From positions 1 through 51,222 of the forward strand of contig JAGWVR010000013.1 in NCBI GenBank assembly GCA_018970785.1: a stretch of 51,222 bases of DNA, in the 5' to 3' direction. Origin of the DNA: Planctomycetota bacterium. GTDB taxonomy: Bacteria; Planctomycetota; Planctomycetia; Pirellulales; UBA1268. The notes beneath the pieces are model-generated. The model saw nothing but the letters and a program-made list of their open reading frames with translations, searched no databases and was not told where the DNA came from. The position numbers were made by a program, and so were the translations under genes. Within the stretch, counting starts at the first letter, position 1, and the number at the start of each line of letters is the position of its first letter. Of the stretch, positions 15,164 through 24,266 are shown one piece after another.

Positions 15164-17659
15164 ATGCCCATCACCCCCCTGGTCGCCGTGACCGAGAGCG
15201 TGCAGCACCGCATCACCAGCGCCGTGGTCGAGGGGTTCTCGCAGTGGTGGCAGCTCCCCCTCCTCGTCGTCGTCGTGCTGGCGCTGGCGCTGGTCTCGCT
15301 GGCGATCTACCGGCGCGATGCCGCCGAGCTGCCGCGCGGGCTGGCCCTGCTGCTGGTGACGCTGCGGCTGGGAGCGCTGGCGGCGCTCGTCGCCGCCTAC
15401 CTCGACCTCCGCCGGACCGCCGAGCACGAGATCGCGTTTCCCTCGCGCGTCGCCGTCCTCGTCGACTCCAGCGCCAGCATGACGCTCGAAGACGCGCCGG
15501 CCGACGGCGCCGAGGGCGTCGCCCCCGTGCGTTCGCGGGCCGAGGAGGCGGTCGAGGTCCTCGACGGCGGCGGCCTGCTGGCGGCGCTCGGGCGGCGGCA
15601 CGAGGTGTCGCTGTGGCGGTTCGACGCCGATGCCGAGCAGGTCACGCTGCTGCCCGCCCCCGGGGCCGATGCGGCGCCGGCGATCCCCGCGGCGACCGCG
15701 GACGGCGCCGAGACGACCCCGCCGGCGGCAGGCTGGCGCGAGCGGATCAGACCGCTGGGGTTCGAGACCCGGCTCGGCGAGGCGCTCGGCGCCGTGCTCG
15801 ACCAGGAGCCCGGCGAGTCGCTGGCCGGCGTGGTGGTGGTGACCGACGGGGCGAGTAACGGCGGCCTCGACGCGGCGGCCGCAGCCGCCGCGCTGGCCCG
15901 TGCCGGGGTCGCCGTCCACGCCGTCGGGGTCGGTGCCGAGCGCCTCCCCGCCAACGTGCGCGTCGCCGACGTCCTCGCCCCGGCCCGGGTCTTTCCCGGC
16001 GACCGCTTCGGCGTGTCGGCCTTCCTCCAGGCGCAGGGGCTCGAGGGAACGACGGCGCGGGTCGAGCTCCTCGAAGCGGAGGCCGACGACGCCGACGGCG
16101 CGGCCGCCGACGCGGGGCGCGTGATCGACACGGTCGAGACCCGGCTCGCCGCCGACGGCGAGCTGGCCGGGGTCCGCTTCGAGCTGCCGGGCCTCGGCAG
16201 TGCCGGCCGGCGCCGGCTCACGGTGCGCGTCGTGCCACCGGCCGGTGAGCGGAACCGTGCCGACGACGCGCAGTCGGCCGAGGTCGAGGTCGTCGACCGC
16301 GTCACCGAGGTGCTGCTGGTCGCCGGCGGGCCGACGCGCGATTACCAGTTCATGCGCAACGTCCTCCAGCGCGACAAGAGCTTCGCCGTCGACGTCCTCC
16401 TCGCCACGGCCCGTGCCGGTGCCTCGCAGGACGCGCGGCGGATCCTCGACGCCTTCCCCCCCACGCCCGAGGCGCTGTCGGCCTACGACGCCGTCGTCGC
16501 CTTCGACGTCGACTGGCGGCAGATCGACCCGGCGGCGCAGGCGCGGCTGGAGCGCTGGGTGGCGCGCGAGAGCGGAGGGTTGTGCCTGGTCGCCGGTGGC
16601 GTGTCGATGGACGCCTGGCTCGGCCACCCCGACTGCGCCACGTTGCGGACGCTGCTGCCGGTGGAGCCGGCACACTCGGGGCAGTTGATCACCGAAGCCC
16701 CCGCCGGGTTCACCGATCCGCACCCGCTCGCGTTCACGCGCGAGGGGCAGGACGCCGAGTTTCTCTGGCTCGCGGGCAGCCGGGCCGCCAGCGAGGCGGC
16801 CTGGAGCGGCTTTCCCGGGGTCTACGCCTGCTTCGACGCCCGTGAAGCCAAGCCCGGTGCCACCGTCTACGCGCGCGTGCCGCCGCTCGGCGACGGCCCG
16901 GCCGTCGGCGACGCCCGGCGCGAGGGACCGATCTTCATGGCGGGGCAGCTGTACGGCGCGGGCACTGTGTTCCACCTCGGGAGCGGCGAACTGTGGCGGC
17001 TGCGCGGCCTCGACGACAGCTTCTACGAGCGGCTGGTGACGCAGCTGGTGCGCCACGTCTCGCAGGGACGGCTGCTGGCCGGGTCGCGCCGGGCCCGGCT
17101 GCTCGTCGACCGCGACCGCTACGCCGTCGGGGCCGCGGTCGTGGTTCGCGTGGTGATGGCCGACGGCGATGCCGTGGCGGGGCGGGCGCTTCCCGATTGC
17201 CGGGCTGTCGGCCCCGACGGGGCGGCGGTGCGCGTGCCGCTGGCGGCCGAGCCGGGGCGGCCGGGCGTGCTCCAGGGGACGTTCGTCGCCGGTCGCGAGG
17301 GGAGTTGGCGGATCGACGTCGGCCTGCCCGACGGCGGCGAGCCGGGGGAGACGCTGTCACGGCGGATCCAGGCGCGTCTTCCCGACCGCGAATTGGAGCG
17401 GCCGCGCCTCGACCGTGGCGCGCTCGAGCAGGTGGCGGCGGCGACCGGCGGCACCGTGACGTTCCTCGCCGACGGGCCTTGGACCCCCGGGCGCGCCGGC
17501 GAACTCGCCGCCCGGCTTCCGGACAGGTCGCGCCGGGAGTACGAGCCCGGCGTCACCGACACCAGCTTCAAGCAACGGCTCAACACGGTCCTCCTCGGAG
17601 TCGGGGTCGGGCTGTTGTGCACCGAATGGATCCTCCGCCGCCTCGTGCGGTTGGCCTGA
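15164..17659 (+). CDS. VWA domain membrane protein (glutamine-amidotransferase-like region)
   Basis: This 831-residue protein has two N-terminal transmembrane helices (about 31-50 and 59-82). A VWA domain follows with DSSAS (101-105) and a second cluster VVVVTDGASNGG, then a long region with VLLVAGGPTRDYQFMRN typical of the class-I-amidotransferase-like fold found in such planctomycete proteins. A C-terminal helix (about 805-825) anchors it again. It is a sister of the preceding BatA-like protein in overall plan. No peptidase or transferase active site is evident. The stop is followed by a 31-base gap to the next ORF. The function is probably structural, with MoxR; this is inference. Confidence 0.82.
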   Translation: MPITPLVAVTESVQHRITSAVVEGFSQWWQLPLLVVVVLALALVSLAIYRRDAAELPRGLALLLVTLRLGALAALVAAYLDLRRTAEHEIAFPSRVAVLVDSSASMTLEDAPADGAEGVAPVRSRAEEAVEVLDGGGLLAALGRRHEVSLWRFDADAEQVTLLPAPGADAAPAIPAATADGAETTPPAAGWRERIRPLGFETRLGEALGAVLDQEPGESLAGVVVVTDGASNGGLDAAAAAAALARAGVAVHAVGVGAERLPANVRVADVLAPARVFPGDRFGVSAFLQAQGLEGTTARVELLEAEADDADGAAADAGRVIDTVETRLAADGELAGVRFELPGLGSAGRRRLTVRVVPPAGERNRADDAQSAEVEVVDRVTEVLLVAGGPTRDYQFMRNVLQRDKSFAVDVLLATARAGASQDARRILDAFPPTPEALSAYDAVVAFDVDWRQIDPAAQARLERWVARESGGLCLVAGGVSMDAWLGHPDCATLRTLLPVEPAHSGQLITEAPAGFTDPHPLAFTREGQDAEFLWLAGSRAASEAAWSGFPGVYACFDAREAKPGATVYARVPPLGDGPAVGDARREGPIFMAGQLYGAGTVFHLGSGELWRLRGLDDSFYERLVTQLVRHVSQGRLLAGSRRARLLVDRDRYAVGAAVVVRVVMADGDAVAGRALPDCRAVGPDGAAVRVPLAAEPGRPGVLQGTFVAGREGSWRIDVGLPDGGEPGETLSRRIQARLPDRELERPRLDRGALEQVAAATGGTVTFLADGPWTPGRAGELAARLPDRSRREYEPGVTDTSFKQRLNTVLLGVGVGLLCTEWILRRLVRLA

Positions 17660-17690
17660 ACGAAACACCCCTCTCCGACAGCCGTTCACG

Positions 17691-19865
17691 ATGGCGACCG
17701 TTTCCCACTCCCCGTCCGACGGTCTCGCGATCCTCCGGGGCCTGCTCGCGACCGTGCGCCGCGCCGCACGCCGCTGGGTGTGGATCGAAGCGCTGGCCTG
17801 GGTCGGCCTGTGCGGCGGCGCGGTGTTCTGGGCGCTGCTCGCCTTCGACTGGGCGGTCGAGCCGCCTCCGGCGGTGCGCGGGATCCTGCTCGTGGCGGCC
17901 CTGGCGGGACTGGCCTGGCTGCTGTGGAGCAAGCTCGCCGTCCGCCTCGCCGCTCCCCTCGACGACGGGCAGTTGGCGATGATCGTCGAGCGCGGCCACC
18001 CGGCGTTTCGCGACAGCCTCGCGACCGCGATCGACCTCGGCCCGCGCCCCCACCCGGAATGCGATCCGCTGCTCCTCGGCCGAACGATCGACGAGGCGGC
18101 CGCCGTCGCCCCCCAGGTCGACGTCGCCCGGTTGTTCCGCGGCGGAAGCATCAGGGCACTGGCGCTGGCCGGGGTGGCGGCCACCGCGACGATCGCCGGG
18201 CTGGCGGTGGCGCGGCCGGCCGTCGCCGACGTCTTCGTGCGTCGCGTGCTCCTCCTCCGCGACGATCCCTGGCCGCGGCGCACCCAGCTCGCGGTCGAGG
18301 GGTTCACCGACGGCGTCCTCAAGGTCGCCCGTGGGGCCGACGTCGACATCGTCGTCCGCGCCGACGCGACCCGCGCGGTGCCGCGCGTCGTCGATCTGCG
18401 CACGCGCGGCGCCGGCCGGTGGCAGACGGAGCGGATGGGGATGCGCGGCGGGGTCGCCGATGGGACGCAGGCCTTCGGGCACATGCTCCGGGGCGTGACG
18501 GAGAACCTCGACCTCGAGATCCGCGGCGGCGACGCCCGGATCCGCGGTCTCGCGATCCGCGTCCTCGACGCCCCGGCCGTGGCCGACCTGCGGATCACCT
18601 ACACGCTCCCCGAGTACCTCGGCGGCGGACGGCGCGAGGCGCCGCCGGCGCGGCTCGTGCAGGTGCCGCGCGGTTCCCGGCTCGAGATCGCCGCCACTTC
18701 GACCAAGCCACTGCGCACCGCGCGGATCGTGGCCACCTCGACCGCCGGTGAGCGGCAGGTGGCGGCGCTCGAGGCGTCGGCTGGGAACGCCCCCGCCTCC
18801 ACCGTGGCCGGCGACGCGGGGGTGATCGACGAGGACCTCGCGGTCGCGATCACGCTCGAGGACACCGATGGCCTCGGCAATCGCGAGCCGATCGGCTTCC
18901 TCGTCACGGCCGTGCCCGACGCGGCGCCGACGCTCGCCCTCCGGCTGCGCGGGATCTCGACCGCCGTCACCCCCCGGGCACGGCTCCCCGTGGTCGGCGC
19001 GATCAGCGACGACCACGGCCTCGTCGCCGGCGCGGTGGTCGTGGAGCGGGTCGCGACGGCGGACGCGCAGGCCGCCGCAGCGCCTCCCCCGGGGGCGGCG
19101 ACCGAGTTTCCCATCGCCCGGGTCGGCGGCGGGGCGGCGCTGGTCGACATTCCCGCGGAGAACGCGGAGACGGTGGCCCTCGAACCGCTCGGGCTGTCGA
19201 CCGGCGGGCGGATCGCCGTGGCCGTCCGGGCCACCGACGGCTGCGGCCTGCCCCCCGGGCCCAATACCGCGACGAGCGACGTCTGGACGCTGGCCGTGGT
19301 GTCGGCCGACGAGTTGATGGCGATGCTCGAGGCCCGCGAAATCCTCCTCCGCCGCCGGTTCGAGAGCGTCGTCGCCGATCTCGCCCAGGCCCGCGACCGC
19401 GTGGCGGCCGAGCCGGCCGTGGCCGCTCCGGGCGACGACGAGGAGGGGTTCGCCGTCGGCCGCCTCGGGGAGTCAGCCGCGCGGGCGGCCGGGGAGACGG
19501 GGGAGATCGCCGCCGCGTTCCGCGACATCCGCCTCGAACTCGACAACAACGCGCTGCTCACCCCCGAGCTCGAGTCGCGACTCGTCGCCCGGATCGCCGA
19601 TCCGCTCGCCGCGGTCGCCGCCACCGACCTGCCCGCCCTCGCCGCGGCCTGCCGGGAACGCGACGCGGCTCCCGCGGCGATCGTCGAACGGGCCGACGCG
19701 GTGCTGGCGCGGCTGCGGGCGATCCTCGATACGATGATCGAATTGGAGTCGTACAACGAGGTGCTCGAGCTGCTGCGCGGGGTGATCAAGACGCAGGAGG
19801 AGATCCGCGCCGAGACGCTCGAATGGCAGAAGCGCCGTGCCCGCGAGGCCCTGGAGCGACCCTGA
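17691..19865 (+). CDS. Large two-helix membrane protein of the MoxR cluster (DUF4175-like)
   Basis: This 724-residue protein has N-terminal membrane segments (about 34-54 and 64-82), followed by a conserved cluster around LDDGQLAMIVERGHPAFRDS and a third hydrophobic stretch (about 160-180). A long extracytoplasmic region with beta-type sequence comes next, and the C-terminus is strongly helical with Arg/Glu-rich heptads. The layout resembles DUF4175-like proteins that accompany MoxR/VWA genes in other phyla; that assignment is tentative. The stop is one base before the next ATG (19867). No enzymatic motif was recognised. Confidence 0.65.
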   Translation: MATVSHSPSDGLAILRGLLATVRRAARRWVWIEALAWVGLCGGAVFWALLAFDWAVEPPPAVRGILLVAALAGLAWLLWSKLAVRLAAPLDDGQLAMIVERGHPAFRDSLATAIDLGPRPHPECDPLLLGRTIDEAAAVAPQVDVARLFRGGSIRALALAGVAATATIAGLAVARPAVADVFVRRVLLLRDDPWPRRTQLAVEGFTDGVLKVARGADVDIVVRADATRAVPRVVDLRTRGAGRWQTERMGMRGGVADGTQAFGHMLRGVTENLDLEIRGGDARIRGLAIRVLDAPAVADLRITYTLPEYLGGGRREAPPARLVQVPRGSRLEIAATSTKPLRTARIVATSTAGERQVAALEASAGNAPASTVAGDAGVIDEDLAVAITLEDTDGLGNREPIGFLVTAVPDAAPTLALRLRGISTAVTPRARLPVVGAISDDHGLVAGAVVVERVATADAQAAAAPPPGAATEFPIARVGGGAALVDIPAENAETVALEPLGLSTGGRIAVAVRATDGCGLPPGPNTATSDVWTLAVVSADELMAMLEAREILLRRRFESVVADLAQARDRVAAEPAVAAPGDDEEGFAVGRLGESAARAAGETGEIAAAFRDIRLELDNNALLTPELESRLVARIADPLAAVAATDLPALAAACRERDAAPAAIVERADAVLARLRAILDTMIELESYNEVLELLRGVIKTQEEIRAETLEWQKRRAREALERP

Positions 19866-19866
19866 C

Positions 19867-21702
19867 ATGAGTTTCCCCCCGGGAGTGGATCGGGCGGGGC
19901 CGGCGCGACCGTCACCCCGCCCGGCAGGGCGGCCGGCGGCCGCGTTCGCCGTCGTGCTCGTCGCGGCCGCGACCGTCGCCTGCGGCCAGGAGACGCGTCC
20001 CGCCGCCGATGCCGGCGAGGCGCTCGTCGCCCGGGAGCAGGGGCTGCGCGACCAGTTCCGCGAGCTCGAGCGGACGTTCCTCCGCCTCGCTGACCTGCTC
20101 GCCGCCAGCGACCCGCGCCGCGCCGCCCTGTTGCGCTCGGCGTTCGAACAGTCGCGCGACGGCGAGGTCACCGAGCGCCTCGACGCGATCGTCGCCATGC
20201 TCGAAAAGGGGCAGCTCCTCAAGGCGGGCACGAGCCAGGCCGGCGCGATCGACAAGCTCCGCGAACTGCTCGTCCTTCTCGAGGCCGGCGACACCGACCG
20301 GCGCTTGAGCAACACCAAGGAAGAGGTCCGGCAGTTCCTCGCCCGCCTGGGAAAGGTGATCGCCCGGCAGCGCGACGTCGAGGGATCGACGGAGGCCGGA
20401 GCCGACGCCGAGAAGCTCGCCGAGCGGCAGGACGCGCTGGCGCGCGACACCGAGGCCCTGGCGCGCGACATCGGTGGCTTCGCCAAGCGGCTTGCCCCGG
20501 CGACGCCGGGCGGGGCAGGGGAGGGGGCCGAGGCGAAGCAGCCTGGTGGGCAGAAGTCGGGGAAGCCCGGTGCCGGCGACGAGAACAAGCGCGACGACGC
20601 GGAGGGGGAGAAGAAAGACGCCGACGGCAGCGACGACGAGACTCCCGACATGCCGGCGGTCGACGAGCCGAAGGCCGATGCCGGGGCCGACGAGCAGGCT
20701 GAGGGGAAGTCGGACGGCAAGGGGGGGAAGCCCGAGGCCGGCAAGGGAAAACCGGCGGGCAAAGGCAAGCCGCAGCCGGGGGGCGAGCCGGGCGAAGGGG
20801 AAGGGGAGGAGCAGGAGGGAGAGCCGGGGGCGGACGAGCCGGCGGCCGAAGGGGACGACGAAGCCTCCCGCGCCGAACGCACGCGGCAGCGCCTCGGCGC
20901 GGCGGGACGACGCATGGAGCAGGCCCGCAAGCGCCTCGACGAGGCCAACCGGCGCGGTGCCCGCGAGGATCAGGAGAAGGCGGTCGAGGAACTGGAAAGC
21001 GCCCGCGCCGAATTGGAGGAGATCCTCCGCCAGCTCCGCGAGGAGGAGGTCGAGCGCGTCCTCGTCCAGCTCGGTGCGCGGTTGCGGTCGATGCTGCGGA
21101 TCGAGAAGGGGGTCCTGTCGGGCGCCGAAAAGCTCGCCGCCACGGCGGGCGACGGCGGCGCGCCGGCCGACCGCGAGCGCCAGGTCGAGGCGACGCGATT
21201 GGCCCGCGACCAGGGCCAGGTGGCCGCCGAGGCGACCCGCGCCCTGGCGCTCGTCCGCGATGACGGGTCCGCGGTCGCGATTCCCGAGGCGCTCGTGCAG
21301 CTCCACGACGACGCGGTCCAGGCAGCGGGCCGGCTCGGCCGCGGCGACGCCGGCACCACGACCCGCGGGATCATGCAGGACATCGTCGCCAACCTCGAAG
21401 AGATGATCGCCGCCCTCGAGAAAGCGCAGCGTGAGCAGCAGGCCCGGCAGAAGGGGGAGTCCGGGGGGAGGCCGGCCCAGCCCGGCGAGCAACCGCTCGT
21501 CGACAAGCTGGCGGAGCTGAAGATGATCCGCTCCCTGCAGATGCGGGTGAACACGCGCACCGGGAGGTTTTCGCAACTGCTCACCGACGGCACCGAGCAG
21601 GCCGAGGAGCCGGAACTGTTCGACGCGGTGCGGCGGCTCGCCGAGCGGCAGCGCACGATCGAGCGGGCGGCGCACGACATCGTCAGCGGCCGGACCGAAT
21701 GA
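19867..21702 (+). CDS. Secreted coiled-coil protein with acidic low-complexity linker
   Basis: This 611-residue protein has an N-terminal hydrophobic signal segment (AAAFAVVLVAAATVACGQ). The Cys could be a weak lipobox residue, but the -3 position is Thr. Residues 45-210 form a helical coiled coil. Residues 215-335 are a low-complexity Gly/Glu/Lys/Pro linker, and the C-terminal third returns to long helices (ERTRQRLGAAGRRMEQARKR and onward). No enzymatic motif was recognised. The ATG sits one base after the previous stop. The position within the MoxR cluster suggests an envelope scaffold role. The extended version starting at 19837 would lie inside the previous gene and is rejected. Confidence 0.7.
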   Translation: MSFPPGVDRAGPARPSPRPAGRPAAAFAVVLVAAATVACGQETRPAADAGEALVAREQGLRDQFRELERTFLRLADLLAASDPRRAALLRSAFEQSRDGEVTERLDAIVAMLEKGQLLKAGTSQAGAIDKLRELLVLLEAGDTDRRLSNTKEEVRQFLARLGKVIARQRDVEGSTEAGADAEKLAERQDALARDTEALARDIGGFAKRLAPATPGGAGEGAEAKQPGGQKSGKPGAGDENKRDDAEGEKKDADGSDDETPDMPAVDEPKADAGADEQAEGKSDGKGGKPEAGKGKPAGKGKPQPGGEPGEGEGEEQEGEPGADEPAAEGDDEASRAERTRQRLGAAGRRMEQARKRLDEANRRGAREDQEKAVEELESARAELEEILRQLREEEVERVLVQLGARLRSMLRIEKGVLSGAEKLAATAGDGGAPADRERQVEATRLARDQGQVAAEATRALALVRDDGSAVAIPEALVQLHDDAVQAAGRLGRGDAGTTTRGIMQDIVANLEEMIAALEKAQREQQARQKGESGGRPAQPGEQPLVDKLAELKMIRSLQMRVNTRTGRFSQLLTDGTEQAEEPELFDAVRRLAERQRTIERAAHDIVSGRTE

Positions 21703-21759
21703 CGGCCGCCGGACCCGCGGCCGACGGAGGATGCGTGGGCCGGCGCGGGGTGACGACGG

Positions 21760-21765
21760 TATGAT
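21760..21765 (+). promoter_or_regulatory. Possible -10 element (TATGAT)
   Basis: TATGAT lies 52 bases before the ATG at 21818, in the 115-base gap after the coiled-coil gene. No good -35 is present. It could be an internal promoter, but the evidence is only the hexamer. Confidence 0.25.
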
Positions 21766-21817
21766 TGATCCAGATCCGGTGACGCGTCGCCATCTTCCGG
21801 CTCCGAGGAATCGTGCG

Positions 21818-22939
21818 ATGAGAGCATCGATGCAATCGGCCGGGACGGCGGCCCATGCCGCGGCCGGCGCGCGCCGCTGGTTGGTGGCGCTGGTCGCCGG
21901 GCTGGCGAGCGTCCCGGCTGGCGCGGCCGGGCCGGTCGCCCCCGGGGGAGCGGCCGCCGACGACACGCAGGAAGTCCGTCGCCAGCCGAGTTGGCCGGCG
22001 GCGACCCGGCAGCGGGCCGACGAATTGGTGGCGGCCTGGCTGGGCTCGATCGCCGATCCCGCGGCACGGGCCCGCGGCGCGGAGGCGTGGACCGCATCGT
22101 CTCCGGCCACCGACATCCTCGACGCGGCGATGGCGGCGACCGGTGCCGTCGATCCGCGGGCGGCGGCGGCGGCGGCGTCGGTCGACGACCGACGTGGGCT
22201 GGCCGATCTGGCCTGGCTCGGCGAGTCGTCCGTCGCCCCCTTCGAACGCGACACGCTGCGGGCCTGGATCGGTCGCGAGCTGGTGCGCCGCGACCGGTTC
22301 GACGAAGCCCTGCCGGTGCTGGCGTCGGTCGATCCGGTCGCCGCGGTCGACCCCGCGGCCGTGCTGTTCCACAGCGCCGCTTGCCAGCACTGGCTGCTCG
22401 ACTCCCAGGTCGCGATCACCACGCTCGACCGGCTCCTCGAGCGGGCGGGGGAGATCCCGCTGCGCTACGAACGGGTCGCCCGGCTGCTCCGCGCCGACAT
22501 GGCAGGGCTCGAGGACGAGTCGCTCGATCACATCGCGCGGCGGATGCGCGACGTGACCCGGCGCCTCGGTCTCGGCCGCGCCGGCGCCCGGACGCGGGCC
22601 GTCCAGGACGGTGTCATCGAGTCGCTCGACAAGTTGATCGCGCGGCTCGAGCAGGAGCAGCAGTCGCAGTCAGGCGGCGGCGGGGGTGCGGGGTCGGGGT
22701 CGGGATCGGGGCAGGGGGGCCAGCCGATGGACGACAGCCGCCCGGCCGGCGGCAAGGGGCCCGGCGAGGTGACACGGAAAGACCTCGAAGCGGGCGAGGG
22801 CTGGGGGCAACTACCGCCGCACAAGCGTGAAGAAGCGCTGCAGCAGATCGGCCGTGAGTACCCGGCCCACTACCGCGAGGCGATCGAGCAGTATTTCAAG
22901 CGGCTCGCGGCGGGCGAGGAACAGCCGCCGTCACGGTAG
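21818..22939 (+). CDS. Secreted helical-repeat protein of the MoxR cluster
   Basis: This 373-residue protein has a signal peptide (hydrophobic RRWLVALVAGLASVPAGAAG, about 18-37) and mostly helical, TPR-like sequence. Near the C-terminus it has a Gly/Ser-rich linker and a short conserved-looking motif LPPHKREEALQQIGREYP, of the kind seen at the C-terminus of proteins in planctomycete MoxR/VWA operons. The ATG at 21818 is preferred because GAGGA lies eight bases upstream; an ATG at 21830 is also possible. No catalytic residues are visible. The gap to the next gene is 38 bases. Confidence 0.65.
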   Translation: MRASMQSAGTAAHAAAGARRWLVALVAGLASVPAGAAGPVAPGGAAADDTQEVRRQPSWPAATRQRADELVAAWLGSIADPAARARGAEAWTASSPATDILDAAMAATGAVDPRAAAAAASVDDRRGLADLAWLGESSVAPFERDTLRAWIGRELVRRDRFDEALPVLASVDPVAAVDPAAVLFHSAACQHWLLDSQVAITTLDRLLERAGEIPLRYERVARLLRADMAGLEDESLDHIARRMRDVTRRLGLGRAGARTRAVQDGVIESLDKLIARLEQEQQSQSGGGGGAGSGSGSGQGGQPMDDSRPAGGKGPGEVTRKDLEAGEGWGQLPPHKREEALQQIGREYPAHYREAIEQYFKRLAAGEEQPPSR

Positions 22940-22977
22940 CCGTCCGGCGGGCCCGGTGGGGCCAGGGATCCAGCGAC

Positions 22978-24237
22978 ATGCATGCGGCACTTCCTCGCAG
23001 TGGTGGCGGCGCGGTGGCGCCGTGCCCCGGGCTCTGGCCGACGCTGGCGCTTCTCGCCGCGGTCTGTGTGCCCCTGTCGGGCGCCGCGGCCGAGCCCCGG
23101 GTCGCGCTCACGCTCGTCGGCGGTGAACGCGCCGGCGGCCGCCTCCGGGCGCTGACCGCGACGGAGGTGGTGATCGACGACGGCACCGAGCGGCGCCTCC
23201 CGGTCGAGGGCGTTCGCCGTCTCGACATCGTCCGCGACGACGGCGCCACCGCCGCCGCTCCAGCCGGCAGCGCCCGTGTGTGGTTCACCGACGGCGGCTG
23301 GATCCGCGGCGACGACTTCGCGTGGCGTGCCGACAAGGACCGGGCGGGGGATCGGGTGGTCGCGGCGCTGGTCCGCGGGGGGCGCGAGTGGCAGCTGCCC
23401 GCCGACCGGGTGCTGCGGGTGGCATGGGACGCCGCCGCGCCGGCGGCCGATCCGCCCGAGCCGCCGTCGTGGCAGGCCGATCTCCCCGAAGACGCCGATG
23501 GCGATCTTCTCGTCGTGTCCGGCTCGGGCGAACCGACGTTCGTGCCCTGTGCGATCCAGACGGTGTCGGCGGAGGCGGTCACCGTGGTCGTCGACGGGGA
23601 GACGATCCCCGTCAAGCGCGGCAAGGTGATCGGGCTGGCGCTGTTCCGCCCGGCATCCGAGGCGGCCGGGCCACCCGCCGGCGCCATCGCCGTGGTCGTG
23701 CGCGGCGGCCGGCTGCTGGCGCGCCGCGCGGAATGGTCTGCCGACGGCCTCGTCGTCGACGGCAGCCTGACCGTGCCGGAGGAGGATCTGGTCGCCGTCG
23801 ACTATGCCGTCGGCCGGACCGTCGACGTGGCGACGCTGACACCGGACCGCGTCGCGGTCGAACCGTTTTTCGGAAACCTCGCGGCGCTCGAGGGGCTGGG
23901 GCCGTTCTTCGCCCCGCGGGCGCTGGCCGACGGGGCGCTGTTGGTGCGACCGCGTAGCGAACTGGAGTACCGCATCCCCACCGGTGGACGGCGCTTCCGG
24001 GCGACCGCCGTGCCGGCGATCGCCCGCGCGGTCCAGGGGGGAGTCGCGGTCGTCGTCCGGACCGACGACCGCGAAGTGTTTCGGGGCGTGGTCTCCGCTG
24101 CCGATTCGGCCACTGCCGCGCTGCCGATCGACGTCGATCTGACCGGCGCCCGCCGGATGGTGATCCTCGTCGAATTCACGTCGCCCGCCGATCAGGGATT
24201 TCCGTTGCGGCTCGAGTCCGCCGTCATCGACAGGTAG
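22978..24237 (+). CDS. Secreted protein with NPCBM-like C-terminal domain
   Basis: This 419-residue protein has an N-terminal signal peptide (LWPTLALLAAVCVPLSGAAA, about 19-38). The central part has repeated beta-strands similar to SH3-like or sheet modules (LTLVGGERAGGRLRALT). The C-terminal 130 residues resemble an NPCBM (carbohydrate-binding) domain: FFAPRALADGALLVRPRSEL, the tract FRATAVPAIARAVQGGVAVV, then REVFRGVVSAAD. NPCBM domains bind glycans in other bacteria; whether this one does is unknown. It sits just upstream of the protease trio, so it may be part of the same envelope module. Confidence 0.6.
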   Translation: MHAALPRSGGGAVAPCPGLWPTLALLAAVCVPLSGAAAEPRVALTLVGGERAGGRLRALTATEVVIDDGTERRLPVEGVRRLDIVRDDGATAAAPAGSARVWFTDGGWIRGDDFAWRADKDRAGDRVVAALVRGGREWQLPADRVLRVAWDAAAPAADPPEPPSWQADLPEDADGDLLVVSGSGEPTFVPCAIQTVSAEAVTVVVDGETIPVKRGKVIGLALFRPASEAAGPPAGAIAVVVRGGRLLARRAEWSADGLVVDGSLTVPEEDLVAVDYAVGRTVDVATLTPDRVAVEPFFGNLAALEGLGPFFAPRALADGALLVRPRSELEYRIPTGGRRFRATAVPAIARAVQGGVAVVVRTDDREVFRGVVSAADSATAALPIDVDLTGARRMVILVEFTSPADQGFPLRLESAVIDR

Positions 24238-24266
24238 CCGACCGCCGCGCCGTGCCGAGAGGGACC

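Noticed and set aside
19837-19866. Upstream start of the coiled-coil gene
   Set aside because: It lies inside the preceding gene; the ATG at 19867 directly after that stop gives a proper signal peptide.
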